A DNA stretch of 38,580 nucleotides from positions 1 through 38,580 of the forward strand of contig CADALT010000021.1 of assembly GCA_902788785.1 (NCBI GenBank), read 5' to 3'. The DNA is from an uncultured Ruminococcus sp. (lineage in GTDB: Bacteria; Bacillota; Clostridia; Oscillospirales; Ruminococcaceae). Both the position numbers and the translations under genes were made by a program. Under the pieces are notes generated by a model, which saw nothing but the letters and a program-made list of their open reading frames with translations, was not told where the DNA came from and did not search any database. Below, piece after piece: positions 25,105 through 33,378 of the stretch; the first letter of the stretch is position 1, and each line of letters begins with the position of its first letter.

Positions 25105-25133
25105 ATTATAACACTTTTTACACCTTTTGTCAA
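25105..25133 (-). promoter_or_regulatory. Consensus promoter of the lipid operon
   Basis: On the minus strand TTGACA (25128-25133), exactly 17 bp, TATAAT (25105-25110): a perfect match to the vegetative consensus, about 30 nt before the first gene. Implies strong constitutive transcription. Confidence 0.82.
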
Positions 25134-25236
25134 TAGTTGCTCATTTTATTCCGCAAATTTTTTCTGTTCATCACATTATCATCAATTTCCAACAATTAAA
25201 CAAAAAAGCATACCTATTAAGCCTGCTTACGTAAAA

Positions 25237-25267
25237 AAGTCCACGAAACATCAAGCTTCGTGGACTT
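25237..25267 (-). terminator. Terminator of the EAL-PAS gene
   Basis: AAGTCCACGAA (25237-25247) pairs with TTCGTGGACTT (25257-25267). On the minus strand the stem is followed by a T-run; it lies 20 nt after the EAL gene stop and separates it from the lipid operon promoter. Confidence 0.82.
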
Positions 25268-25286
25268 TATAGTTATCATTGATCTT

Positions 25287-26504
25287 TCAAATTTTTTCAG
25301 CAGTGATATTGCGTACCATAACATAGAATATATACTGGTCGTCCGCCCTACCGATGAGCCTTACCGAACTCCTGACCCAGATCTTGTCATCGCTGCCGGG
25401 CACGGTCCTGTAAGTCTCGCACTCTTCCTCATTGCCCGACTCGATAGCCCGTTCAAGAGTCTCCTGATAGATCTTCTTACCCTCTTCATCAGCTATCTCC
25501 CAAGGGTCGGAAGAGAGCAGTTCCTTCTCGGTCAGGTTTATGCCGAGCTCGGACATATATTTGCGGTTGACACGGGTCAGTTCCAGCCTGCCGCCACGGT
25601 ATGTCACAATGGCTGCACCGCCCACGTAGTTGTTGAACAGCAGCGTTTCCATGGAATTAGGGTCCCAGAATTTTGCAGCGTCCATCTCGGTGGTCATATG
25701 TATAACAGGCTGCATGGGTTCGTGTTCAAGCTTGGTCATTATCTCAAGGAACTTTTCCCCGTCCACAGGTTCGGAATACAGATAGCCCTGTATGTAGCTG
25801 CACCCTATGCTCTGCATATAGTCTGCCTGCTTGCGTGTCTCAACGCCCTCGGCGATAACGGGAGTATCCAGCCACTTGGTCATCTGCACTATCGCACTGA
25901 TGATAGCGCCGCCTCGTCCGCCGACATTGCCGCTTAAAAATCTCATATCCAGCTTGATAACGTCCACGTCCAGATCTTTCAGCACGTTCAGCGAAGAATA
26001 TCCGCTTCCGAAATCGTCCATCTCCACGATATATCCTATATCATGCAGCTTTTCAAGCACGCTCGATACCAGCTCCATACCGCCTATGGCAGAGGACTCC
26101 GTTATCTCCACATGGATAAGCTCCACAGGTATCTCATACTTCTGCCTTATCTTTTCAAGCTCTTCCACATATTTGCTCCTGAACACATCATACCTCGACA
26201 TATTCACCGATATGGGCACGGTGTCGATGCCGTTATCCAGACAATATCTCTGGAACTTGCATACGTGCTCGAACACATACAGGTCGGCAACACTGATAAA
26301 GCCTATCTCTTCCAGTATCGGTATGAAATCCGAAGGATACTGCATACCGTACTCGGGGTGTTTCCACCTCATCAAAGCCTCTGCTCCTATCATCTTGCCC
26401 GTGGAATGATTGATCTTGGGCTGATAGCACACAAAGATATGCCCCTCTCTCAGCGCTTCATCAAAGCTGTCAAGAAGTTCCTGCTCGGACATTCGTCTTT
26501 CCAT
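25287..26504 (-). CDS. EAL-domain cyclic-di-GMP phosphodiesterase with C-terminal PAS domain
   Basis: 405 residues from ATG at 26504, chosen because GGAGGG lies 8 nt before it; the in-frame ATG at 26528 has no RBS and falls only a few bases after the predicted transcription start. The EAL domain (about 1-260) has EAL at 42-44, DDFGSGYSSL (163-172), KLDMRFL (184-190) and AEGVET (218-223), all needed for hydrolysing c-di-GMP, so it should be active. The C-terminal part (about 290-405) is PAS-like and could sense a ligand. No membrane segment, so cytoplasmic. Single-gene unit with own promoter and terminator. Confidence 0.92.
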   Translation of the reverse strand: MERRMSEQELLDSFDEALREGHIFVCYQPKINHSTGKMIGAEALMRWKHPEYGMQYPSDFIPILEEIGFISVADLYVFEHVCKFQRYCLDNGIDTVPISVNMSRYDVFRSKYVEELEKIRQKYEIPVELIHVEITESSAIGGMELVSSVLEKLHDIGYIVEMDDFGSGYSSLNVLKDLDVDVIKLDMRFLSGNVGGRGGAIISAIVQMTKWLDTPVIAEGVETRKQADYMQSIGCSYIQGYLYSEPVDGEKFLEIMTKLEHEPMQPVIHMTTEMDAAKFWDPNSMETLLFNNYVGGAAIVTYRGGRLELTRVNRKYMSELGINLTEKELLSSDPWEIADEEGKKIYQETLERAIESGNEEECETYRTVPGSDDKIWVRSSVRLIGRADDQYIFYVMVRNITAEKI

Positions 26505-26542
26505 TATCTCAGCCCTCCGTTTACTCATTGATTTATACTAAA

Positions 26543-26571
26543 ATAATACCACAATTTAATAAAGAATTCAA
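26543..26571 (-). promoter_or_regulatory. Vegetative promoter of the EAL-PAS gene
   Basis: On the minus strand TTGAAT (26566-26571), 17 bp, TATTAT (26543-26548). The remaining spacer to 26700 is AT-rich with no gene seen. Confidence 0.72.
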
Positions 26572-26700
26572 CAAAAATAATAACGCAGAATGATTTTCAG
26601 CATTTTGCAAAATCCCAAGACCCCTTTTTTGTTTATTATGCGTGCAGTTTAAAGTCAAATCATATTACAAAATAATTCACAATATAATAACTAAATCATA

Positions 26701-26729
26701 TTGAAATCCTCTGATAAAAATTGTATATT
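26701..26729 (+). promoter_or_regulatory. Vegetative promoter of the dockerin-CAP gene
   Basis: TTGAAA (26701-26706), 17 bp, TATATT (26724-26729), with RBS GGGGAGG before the ATG at 26779. Confidence 0.7.
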
Positions 26730-26778
26730 ATATATACACTAACAGTATAACTATGGTCTTTTTAGGGGAGGTCATAAT

Positions 26779-27465
26779 ATGATGAAAAAATTACTCGCAT
26801 TTTTCACATCGGCACTCATTCTGACAGCAGGCAGCATAAACGCAGCTGCCGCAGGTCAGGGCAAGGGCGATGTCAACAGTGACGGCAGGATAAATGTGAC
26901 GGATATTGCCGTTACTGCCGCACATATAAAAGGTATAAAGGCAATGAGCTCTTCTCAGCAGAAGCTTGCTGATGCTGACGGCAGCGGCAGGATAGATGTT
27001 TCTGACATTGCCGTTATCGCAGCCCATATCAAGGGCTTGAAGTCCATCGGCTCGGGCAGCGGCTCATCTTCTAATTCTGATGACAGGGGCAGCCAGCTTT
27101 TTGACCTGACTAACAGGGAGCGTACCTCCGCAGGGCTTTCGGCTTACAAGTACAGCTCCTCGCTGACAAAGGCAGCTCAGATAAGGGCTAAGGAAATAGC
27201 TAATACATTCTCCCATACACGTCCCAACGGCAGCAGGTGCTTCACCGTACTGGACGAGCTCGGCATAAATTACTATTCAGCCAGCGAGAACATCGCAGGC
27301 GGTCAAAGTTCCGCAAGCGAGGCTGTCAGCGACTTCATGGGTTCACAGCACCACCACGATGCGATAATGAGCACGCAGTACACTCACATGGGTACAGCCT
27401 GCTATTATGACAGCAGCTCACGCACCTATTACTGGGTACAGCTGTTCGGCACAGGTGACCTGTAA
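26779..27465 (+). CDS. Secreted protein with N-terminal dockerin and C-terminal CAP domain
   Basis: 228 residues. Signal peptide about 1-25 (cleavage after an AAAA run). A dockerin with two calcium loops covers 29-90 (DVNSDGRINVTDIA and DADGSGRIDVSDIA). A Gly/Ser linker (91-103) joins it to a CAP domain (about 105-228) with SHTRP (145-149), SENIAGG (169-175), HHHD (191-194) and 'TYYWVQLFG'. Those His and Glu positions fit the CAP metal-binding cleft. Most dockerins are C-terminal; here it comes first. Predicted to bind a cohesin outside the cell and display the CAP domain. The next gene starts 3 nt after its stop, so the two are cotranscribed. Confidence 0.92.
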   Translation: MMKKLLAFFTSALILTAGSINAAAAGQGKGDVNSDGRINVTDIAVTAAHIKGIKAMSSSQQKLADADGSGRIDVSDIAVIAAHIKGLKSIGSGSGSSSNSDDRGSQLFDLTNRERTSAGLSAYKYSSSLTKAAQIRAKEIANTFSHTRPNGSRCFTVLDELGINYYSASENIAGGQSSASEAVSDFMGSQHHHDAIMSTQYTHMGTACYYDSSSRTYYWVQLFGTGDL

Positions 27466-27467
27466 GC

Positions 27468-28004
27468 ATGGCTGATAGTGATAATACCAAAAAGTCTGTC
27501 AGCTTTCCGCTGATATCTTCCTATGCGGCGGAATTTGCGGTCTGCGGCTTTGTGGGCTGGGTCTATGAGATCACGCTGATGTATATAATGTGGCATCAGT
27601 ATGTGCACAGGGGCTTTCTTCACATACCCGTATTGCCGATATACGGCTTTTTCGCACTGATACTGCTGCTTATCTTCCGCAAGCACAGGAATACTCTGTT
27701 CGTATTTTTTGTGAGCATGGCTGTCACCACCGCAGGCGAGCTTATAAGCTCATACATCATCGAAGCGGTCATTCATAAACAGCTCTGGACTTATCATATG
27801 TGGCGCTTCAATTTTCAGGGCAGGATAGCTCTGTACAGCTCGCTGATGTTTGGGGTGCTGAGCGTACTGCTGGTAAAAGCGGTGCATCCGCTGATGAGGT
27901 ACTTTTATAAAAAAGCACCTAAGCTCTCCACAGCTTTTGGCATTATATGTACTGTGATGATACTCACAGACTTCGCCCTTACCATAAAAGAATTATCTGC
28001 ATAA
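27468..28004 (+). CDS. Putative ABC-transporter permease-like membrane protein (CmpB/PF06541 type)
   Basis: 178 residues with about five hydrophobic segments. The family pattern is clear: 'FVGWVYEI', 'YVHRGFLHIPVLPIYGFFAL', 'GELISSYIIEAV', 'QLWTYHMWRFNFQGRIALYSSLMFGVLS'. Proteins of this family are annotated as putative ABC transporter permeases but experimental evidence is scarce, and no ATPase gene is adjacent here. It begins 3 nt after the dockerin-CAP stop with no strong RBS of its own visible beyond GGTGA, so coupling to that gene is likely. Confidence 0.85.
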   Translation: MADSDNTKKSVSFPLISSYAAEFAVCGFVGWVYEITLMYIMWHQYVHRGFLHIPVLPIYGFFALILLLIFRKHRNTLFVFFVSMAVTTAGELISSYIIEAVIHKQLWTYHMWRFNFQGRIALYSSLMFGVLSVLLVKAVHPLMRYFYKKAPKLSTAFGIICTVMILTDFALTIKELSA

Positions 28005-28005
28005 C

Positions 28006-28036
28006 AAAACGGACTGCCGCAAAACAGTCCGTTTTT
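28006..28036. terminator. Bidirectional terminator
   Basis: AAAACGGACTG (28006-28016) pairs with CAGTCCGTTTT (28025-28035), followed by T residues on the plus strand and preceded by A residues. It serves the membrane protein gene ending at 28004 and the convergent operon ending at 28042. Confidence 0.83.
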
Positions 28037-28041
28037 CTTTT

Positions 28042-28737
28042 CTATATGCTCGCTATCGCCGCTGTGATAACGTCCTCTATGCCGCATATCCTTTCAAGCT
28101 TAGTCTTGTCGGGCGAAGACTTCATAGCCGCCAGGTCAGCCCTCCACAGTACCAGTGTGTTCACGGTCAGTGAGTTTATCCGCTCCGCCAGGGTGCTGTT
28201 GTTCACCGTAAGTTCGGTGATGAGCAGCATACCCTGCATTGCAAGTGTCTTTGAAAGCTCCAGATCTTTCAGCCGCTTCTGCGCAAAATCTCTGTACTGT
28301 ATGTGTGCCGAACTCAGCTGCATTTCGTCAATATGCTTCTCCAGCGCATCATAAGCAGCCTCCAGTTCGTCTGTACTATCCTCCAGCAGCTTTTTAAGGG
28401 TATCCAGCATCATATTCTCCTTGCAGAGCCCCATGTACAGCTCTCTGAGCACCTCGGAGATCTTCTGCGCTTCCCTGTCAGCCTGCGCTGCACGGTCTAT
28501 CATCCTTGCATGGCTTATGCTGCTGTATTCCCGCCTGAATGCCGATAATCCGCTGACGACCAGCTTCTGCGCCATAAGCTTCATCATGCTCACAGCCTTG
28601 TCCCTGCGCTTGTCCTGCTGTATATTGAATATTATCTCCGATACATCAGCTATCTGCTTCTGTAACGAAAATCCATAGGCAGGCAGCTTTTCAAGGCTCA
28701 TCATATCTTCTGTAAATATTGTTTTCTCTCTCATCAT
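28042..28737 (-). CDS. TelA-like helical protein
   Basis: 231 residues, almost entirely helical and rich in coiled-coil-like heptads (for example 'LEDSTDELEAAYDALEKHID'). The C-terminal part, 'AMQGMLLITELTVNNSTL' to 'INSLTVNTLVLWRADLAAM', recalls the TelA (toxic anion resistance) family, in which a similar 'IQNNN..L...I..TV...WR.Q.A.AL' block is conserved; full TelA proteins are longer, so this would be a short relative. TelA-type proteins often occur with TerD-like genes, none of which are here. It is the last gene of a four-gene operon and its ATG overlaps the preceding stop by 1 nt (TGATG). Confidence 0.6.
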   Translation of the reverse strand: MMREKTIFTEDMMSLEKLPAYGFSLQKQIADVSEIIFNIQQDKRRDKAVSMMKLMAQKLVVSGLSAFRREYSSISHARMIDRAAQADREAQKISEVLRELYMGLCKENMMLDTLKKLLEDSTDELEAAYDALEKHIDEMQLSSAHIQYRDFAQKRLKDLELSKTLAMQGMLLITELTVNNSTLAERINSLTVNTLVLWRADLAAMKSSPDKTKLERICGIEDVITAAIASI

Positions 28738-29618
28738 CAGATCACCTTAGCCAGCTTTATATACCGATCAAGATCTATCTTCTTAAAGAATCTCTTGCTG
28801 TCCTCGTTTATGTCACCGCCGTCAATACCCATCTGTGCGGGCGATGATATGACTATATCACTGCTCGGTATACCGAATATCGACCTGAACTGATCCTCAC
28901 TCAGCGGTCTGCCGTAGTAGGGATACCAGTTGTCCTCACGAAACTCCATCGACTCCATTATCCTGAGCACTATGCGCCTGAGAAACATCACCGAGCACAT
29001 GGGATAATAGCACTTTTTCAGGTTTATGGGCTCCGACGGAGATTTCAGGCGCACCTCCGAATTGAACACCTCGCTCCTGTTATAACAGCTGCTGAACACT
29101 TTCAGGTCAACGCCTATGCCGTTGGCTTCAAGCAGCTTTATCAGGCTGAGTGTCAGCACGCCACGGTTCGCCACAGCCTGTTTGCCTGTCTGCACCGAGT
29201 ATGCCAGATTGAACCATATGGTCACGAACTTTTTCTCGGGCAGCCTTGACAGCCTGTACATGGCTTTCGGCTCGCCTGCCACGAATGCAGGCACGTTCGG
29301 GTGTGAACCTGCCATGGCTCTTTCCTTTTTGCGTGCGGTATTCTGTATTGATACGGTCTTTTCAAACTCCCTCTGCAAGCTGAGTGTCACATTAAAATCA
29401 ATATCATATCCGCCGATGAGATAATCCACCGCATTATTATAGGTATCCTCGGGAAATTCGGGCTTATTCATTTTGCTGTGCTGTTTCTGGAATATCCTGC
29501 TGTTGACCTTAGGCTCGCTGAGCAGATACATCTGCATATCGCTGAGGCTGTCAAACGCCGCATTGAATACCGTCATCTTCTTATACGGATATACTTTAAG
29601 ATTTATAAAATCTTTCAT
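28737..29618 (-). CDS. Unknown protein of the AAA+ operon, possibly DUF7192-like
   Basis: 293 residues, soluble, no signal peptide. Visible features: 'PNVPAFVAGEPKAMYR' and 'VTIWFNLAYSVQT' followed by 'RGVLTLSLIKLLEANGIGVDLKVF', an alpha/beta pattern like the von Willebrand A-like or DUF7192-type proteins that often sit beside CobS-like AAA+ ATPases in phages and mobile elements. That resemblance is from memory of the pattern and is weak; no MIDAS motif (DxSxS) is seen. It overlaps the AAA+ gene by 4 nt and the TelA-like gene by 1 nt, so the three are made together. Confidence 0.72.
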   Translation of the reverse strand: MKDFINLKVYPYKKMTVFNAAFDSLSDMQMYLLSEPKVNSRIFQKQHSKMNKPEFPEDTYNNAVDYLIGGYDIDFNVTLSLQREFEKTVSIQNTARKKERAMAGSHPNVPAFVAGEPKAMYRLSRLPEKKFVTIWFNLAYSVQTGKQAVANRGVLTLSLIKLLEANGIGVDLKVFSSCYNRSEVFNSEVRLKSPSEPINLKKCYYPMCSVMFLRRIVLRIMESMEFREDNWYPYYGRPLSEDQFRSIFGIPSSDIVISSPAQMGIDGGDINEDSKRFFKKIDLDRYIKLAKVI

Positions 29619-31777
29619 CGTCTTGCTTCTCCGTTTCTTATGCCCGTTACCTCATCATGGAATATATTGAACAGCTGACCGCTCTGTCTCGGGGCGGAGT
29701 AAAACCTGCTCATCTCACGCTCCAGAAAAGCCAGATATTCGTTATCTTTTGTCTCTATGAACTCATACCTCATTATTGAGACTGCATCATAGCTGCCGTG
29801 GTCGAGGTATTTCTTTATGCTTGTGGCATCACGGGTGGTGAATATGCCGGGAGCTGCTATCTGGTTTTCTTTGCTCCATGCGGTGGTCGCTGCACGGAAC
29901 TGTTCAGCGAACTCGAACCACTCGGGATAGTTGTGGAGTATCGCTTTCTCCAGTCGGTTATCGTAATCGACATATATCGCCGTGAACCTCTGCTGCAATG
30001 ATTCCTCTATCTTCTCACGGGTGTTGTAGTTCCTGTCGGCACCGCTGCCAGAGGTATTGCCTGCGGCAATGATACGGAAATTCGGGTGGCGCTGTACACG
30101 CTCGCCGTTTGGGAAGCAGTAGCTTGCATTCTTGCCGTTTGACATAAAGCTGTTTAGCTTGACAGCTGCCCTGATATTACCGTTATCGAACTCATCGCAG
30201 AACACTATTCCGCCGTACTTATACGCACGGTAGAAGGCAGGGTAGTTATATCCGCCGTCCGCTGTCTGAAATCCCAGCAGGTCGTACTCCTCATTTATGT
30301 AGCCAATATCCAGATACTCTACGCCCAGCAGTGCGGCTATCTGTCCCACCAGATAAGTCTTTCCGCAGCCCGAGGGTCCTATGAGATACGGGTTAGAGTC
30401 CTCAATAACAGCGGTGATTATATCATCGAAGTGCTCATGATACAGCGCACCGTTCTCATCTATATCATGCTTTTTCTGCTCCATGAGTCTTGCAAATCTG
30501 TCCTTGAAGGAATAGCTCTCATCAAAGTACAGATTAGGTGTCATATCCGCAGGTTCCTGACAGCGCAGCTCGTTCTGCCTGATGAGCGAGGGCACTGCTG
30601 CCACCGCCGATACCGCAGGCACCACTGTGACCTCCTGCGCCTCTTCCGCCTGCTTTGACTTTTCTGTATCGAAGTTACGGCTGAACTCGTCAACACGGAT
30701 TATTCTCTCCACCAGTTCATCGCTCTTCTGCACCTGTGTTATGATGTTTTTCAGCTCACCGTTATTGAGCATTGCAGATGCACGGTCGATGGCTTTGTTG
30801 GCTTCGGTGTTGATGCGGAAAAGCTCTGCTGCGGTGTTATCCTTGATGGTCGCTGCGACCATCTTCAGCTCCCTTATCTTGCTGTCCGCAGACTCCACGA
30901 CCTCACGCACCAGATTATCCTTCTCGAAGATTATGCTGTCGTGCTCCTCGTTCAGGAAAGCGTCGTATGCCCGCCTCAGTTCAAGCTCGGCACCCTTAGC
31001 CTCACGCCTGAGCTTTTCGGTCTCCTCCATGGTCATGTTTTTAAGAGCCTTCTCGCTGTTTTCGGTAAAGCTTACGAAATTGCTGAGCCTTGTATCTGTC
31101 AGGTCGAGAGTATGTCTTGCACCGTCCAGCCTGTCCTGCGCCTCACGCAGCAGCATCTCGGTCCTGCCCAGAGTTTCCTCGCTTATATCGTATACGCCCG
31201 CAGCCCTTGCCGCAGAAACTATCAGCTTTTCTGTCTCCGCAGCCTTATCCTCGGCACTGCTTATCCTGAACGCTGCATTTATCAGCGCCGAAGAAAAGCT
31301 CTTCTCGTCCAGGAAAAACTGCCTTGCACCGATGGCATAGTCCTCTATATTAGCCAGTCTTCTTGCCACCGAGGGTATATCCGCCAGCGCACACATGGTC
31401 TCAAGATAAAGCTGCTTATCCTTAAAAGCCAGGTATATCTTCCTTGAAAAAAGCCCCGAAAAATATATGCCGTCCTTCTCGAAGATCTTTAAGAACACTG
31501 CCTTTGCCAGACCGTAGTTTCTTGTATCCTCACCCAGCGGCACGACAGTCCTGTATATGCTCTCGGCTTCATTCATCACTGCCACAGGTTCTTTCTCTGT
31601 CTTTGAAGCAAGCACTTTCTCCACCAGTTCCGTGAGCACTTCCTCCGACCCGAAAACATTCTTGTCGGGGTCACGCTTTATCTCATTAAGGTATATGCTT
31701 AGCTGTGTATACTTATCATCCAGATTAAGTGCTGACTTTACAGCCTGTATCATCGAATCTATCTTGCCCTTTGCCAT
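29615..31777 (-). CDS. AAA+ ATPase (AAA_5/CobS-MoxR-like) with long helical N-terminus
   Basis: 720 residues. The first 380 are mostly helical with long heptad-rich stretches (about 205-350, for example 'EKLRREAKGAELELRRAYDA'), followed by a short Val/Ala-rich linker (about 380-400). The AAA+ module lies at about 410-720: Walker A GPSGCGKT (467-474), Walker B IVFCDEF (524-530), sensor-1 N574 in AAGNTSGSG and a candidate arginine finger R597 in 'EESLQQRF'. 'DLLGF' and 'AFYRAYKYGG' are typical of the MoxR/CobS branch, which usually remodels or inserts metal into partner proteins bearing a VWA-like domain. RBS GAGGTAGC; starts 9 nt after the preceding stop. Confidence 0.85.
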   Translation of the reverse strand: MAKGKIDSMIQAVKSALNLDDKYTQLSIYLNEIKRDPDKNVFGSEEVLTELVEKVLASKTEKEPVAVMNEAESIYRTVVPLGEDTRNYGLAKAVFLKIFEKDGIYFSGLFSRKIYLAFKDKQLYLETMCALADIPSVARRLANIEDYAIGARQFFLDEKSFSSALINAAFRISSAEDKAAETEKLIVSAARAAGVYDISEETLGRTEMLLREAQDRLDGARHTLDLTDTRLSNFVSFTENSEKALKNMTMEETEKLRREAKGAELELRRAYDAFLNEEHDSIIFEKDNLVREVVESADSKIRELKMVAATIKDNTAAELFRINTEANKAIDRASAMLNNGELKNIITQVQKSDELVERIIRVDEFSRNFDTEKSKQAEEAQEVTVVPAVSAVAAVPSLIRQNELRCQEPADMTPNLYFDESYSFKDRFARLMEQKKHDIDENGALYHEHFDDIITAVIEDSNPYLIGPSGCGKTYLVGQIAALLGVEYLDIGYINEEYDLLGFQTADGGYNYPAFYRAYKYGGIVFCDEFDNGNIRAAVKLNSFMSNGKNASYCFPNGERVQRHPNFRIIAAGNTSGSGADRNYNTREKIEESLQQRFTAIYVDYDNRLEKAILHNYPEWFEFAEQFRAATTAWSKENQIAAPGIFTTRDATSIKKYLDHGSYDAVSIMRYEFIETKDNEYLAFLEREMSRFYSAPRQSGQLFNIFHDEVTGIRNGEARR

Positions 31778-31786
31778 TTTGCTACC

Positions 31787-32908
31787 TCATTCCGTCTTTG
31801 TAAGATATTTTTCAGTTATCTGTGCGCAGGTCATACCTCTGAACTCGTCTTTTATTTCGGCAGTTTCCGAGCCGTTTATGTACCTGTAATAATATCCGCC
31901 GTGCTCATCACCGAGGTTCTTGACCTTGACCTCGCCCGATATGCCCGTCTGTATCAGCATTCGGTCATCCTGCGAGAATATCTCATGCACCGCCTTTATC
32001 TCACCCCATATACCGTCTGACATTTTCTCGCTGTATATCTGTATTATCATTCCGCTTGAATTATCCGCTATCATCTCACGGCTGTGTTCATCGCCTTTTA
32101 CGAAGATCCTTTCGCCCCAGGGCAAAATATACCCCGTAAAGCTGTCATCCTCCACACCGCAGATGTACCGCTCTGTATCCGTAAGCTGTGCTCTTTGCAT
32201 TTCCTCTTTTTGGGTATCTAAGAAAACTATCTGTCCATCAGCAATTATGCGCTGTTCACAGCTGCACTCAAATAAGCTGTAGCTGTATTCGTGCCTCAGT
32301 TCCCTGCTGGTAGAGCTTTCGGTGGAAACATATATGCTGCCTGCTTCGTATTTCAAGAATATCTCCGCCGTATCCGCCGCAGAAAAAATATTCCCGAAAC
32401 GGTATCGGTATCCGCCGTCCTCTTCCGTAAAGCTGAACGGTATATCCTTCTCCTCATCATCGACCTTACAGCTGATGATAAACCTGCTGCGGCTGCCTTT
32501 TATCTCTCTTATTTTCAGCTCTATGCCGATATCCTCGTATATCTTCCCGAGAAAATACGTCACCAGCTCCTGTGAAAAAGCCGCCCTGCTGTAGGTGATC
32601 GCCTTGTCGTTATACCTTGCCGCATCACCTAGGTATGCAAACCTGTCCATGCTGCCAAGTTCCAGCCTGCCCCTGAGTATCTCTTCCGTGTACTCATCCA
32701 TACAGGCATCGGGTGAAATGCGGTACAGGCTATCGACCTTTTTTATCAGCATCATCCACTCATCATCATATTCGCACAGGTTGACACTGTTACCGTCCGA
32801 AATCACCAGCAGACCCTTAGTCCCGTCGGGCAGGGTGTAATATCTGATAAGATCAGCCTTCTCCATCTGCATCATATCAAGCAAAGTTTTGCTCATATAC
32901 GGTGTCAT
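31787..32908 (-). CDS. Unknown soluble protein heading the AAA+ operon
   Basis: 373 residues from ATG at 32908, chosen because GGAG sits directly against the in-frame ATG at 32917 but 9 nt before this one. No signal peptide or membrane segment. The sequence is beta-rich and acidic with several repeated-looking blocks ('YYTLPDGTKGLLVISDG', 'GYILPWGERIFVKGDEHSREM', 'GGYRYRFGNIF' and 'GGYYYRYINGSETAEI'), perhaps consecutive small beta domains. I do not recognise the family. It is first in the four-gene operon and carries a structured leader. Confidence 0.72.
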   Translation of the reverse strand: MTPYMSKTLLDMMQMEKADLIRYYTLPDGTKGLLVISDGNSVNLCEYDDEWMMLIKKVDSLYRISPDACMDEYTEEILRGRLELGSMDRFAYLGDAARYNDKAITYSRAAFSQELVTYFLGKIYEDIGIELKIREIKGSRSRFIISCKVDDEEKDIPFSFTEEDGGYRYRFGNIFSAADTAEIFLKYEAGSIYVSTESSTSRELRHEYSYSLFECSCEQRIIADGQIVFLDTQKEEMQRAQLTDTERYICGVEDDSFTGYILPWGERIFVKGDEHSREMIADNSSGMIIQIYSEKMSDGIWGEIKAVHEIFSQDDRMLIQTGISGEVKVKNLGDEHGGYYYRYINGSETAEIKDEFRGMTCAQITEKYLTKTE

Positions 32909-32930
32909 CGTCTTCATCTCCGTTCTCTGA

Positions 32931-32978
32931 AAGATGCGCTGTATCCCCGTAAAACAGGGACTATCCTGCCTGCATCTT
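32931..32978 (-). promoter_or_regulatory. Structured 5' leader of the AAA+ operon
   Basis: In the minus-strand transcript AAGATGC and GCATCTT (32972-32978 and 32931-32937) close an outer stem around an inner hairpin TCCCTGT/ACGGGGA (32954-32960 with 32944-32950). The inner stem contains a U-G pair on the minus-strand RNA that would be a C-A mismatch on the plus strand, which points to function in this transcript. It ends about 23 nt before the start codon. Confidence 0.5.
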
Positions 32979-32987
32979 CACCTGTAT

Positions 32988-33016
32988 ATTATACCATATA
33001 CTCCCCAAAAAGTAAA
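32988..33016 (-). promoter_or_regulatory. Promoter of the AAA+ operon
   Basis: On the minus strand TTTACT (33011-33016), 17 bp, TATAAT (32988-32993). Transcription would begin just before the structured leader. Confidence 0.7.
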
Positions 33017-33110
33017 GATTTCGTGCCGCCTGTTGCATCTTTTTAACAAAAACACATAATGCCGAAATGAGTAAATAGTATATGTTGATACCACCCTTTT
33101 TGCGCACAAA

Positions 33111-33146
33111 AAAACGGCTGTCCCGATAAGATGGACAGTCGTTTTT
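33111..33146 (-). terminator. Terminator, probably ending the secreted dockerin transcript
   Basis: AAAACGGCTGTCC (33111-33123) pairs with GGACAGTCGTTTT (33133-33145), T-runs on both sides in the respective directions. On the minus strand it lies about 235 nt downstream of the dockerin gene stop at 33379, implying a long 3' UTR. Confidence 0.75.
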
Positions 33147-33378
33147 TCAGTGTCGAAGCTGCGGACATTTGGCAGTGACCCCCAAAAAGGAAAATTCGTC
33201 CGCAGGCTTCATCTATAGGAGAAGTTGAAGAAAACATATAGTAACCGACATTAAAATTCCTACATTCGACATTTGTTTCGATGGATATGGAATGTACAGA
33301 AATTTCTGTCGTTTAATATAATTAAGTAAGTTGTGTGTTTTTGTTTTATTCGATGTGATAGTTTTGTCTTGTTTGCCT
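33147..33378. other. Gene-free region with several inverted repeats
   Basis: No credible coding frame. It holds an imperfect stem GAAGC-TGCGGAC (33155-33166) with GTCCGCA-G-GCTTC (33198-33210), a second inverted repeat TACATTC (33261-33267) with GAATGTA (33290-33296), and a perfect 14-bp palindrome ACAGAAATTTCTGT (33296-33309). These could belong to the 3' UTR of the dockerin gene, a small RNA, or a decayed insertion (see findings). Confidence 0.45.
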
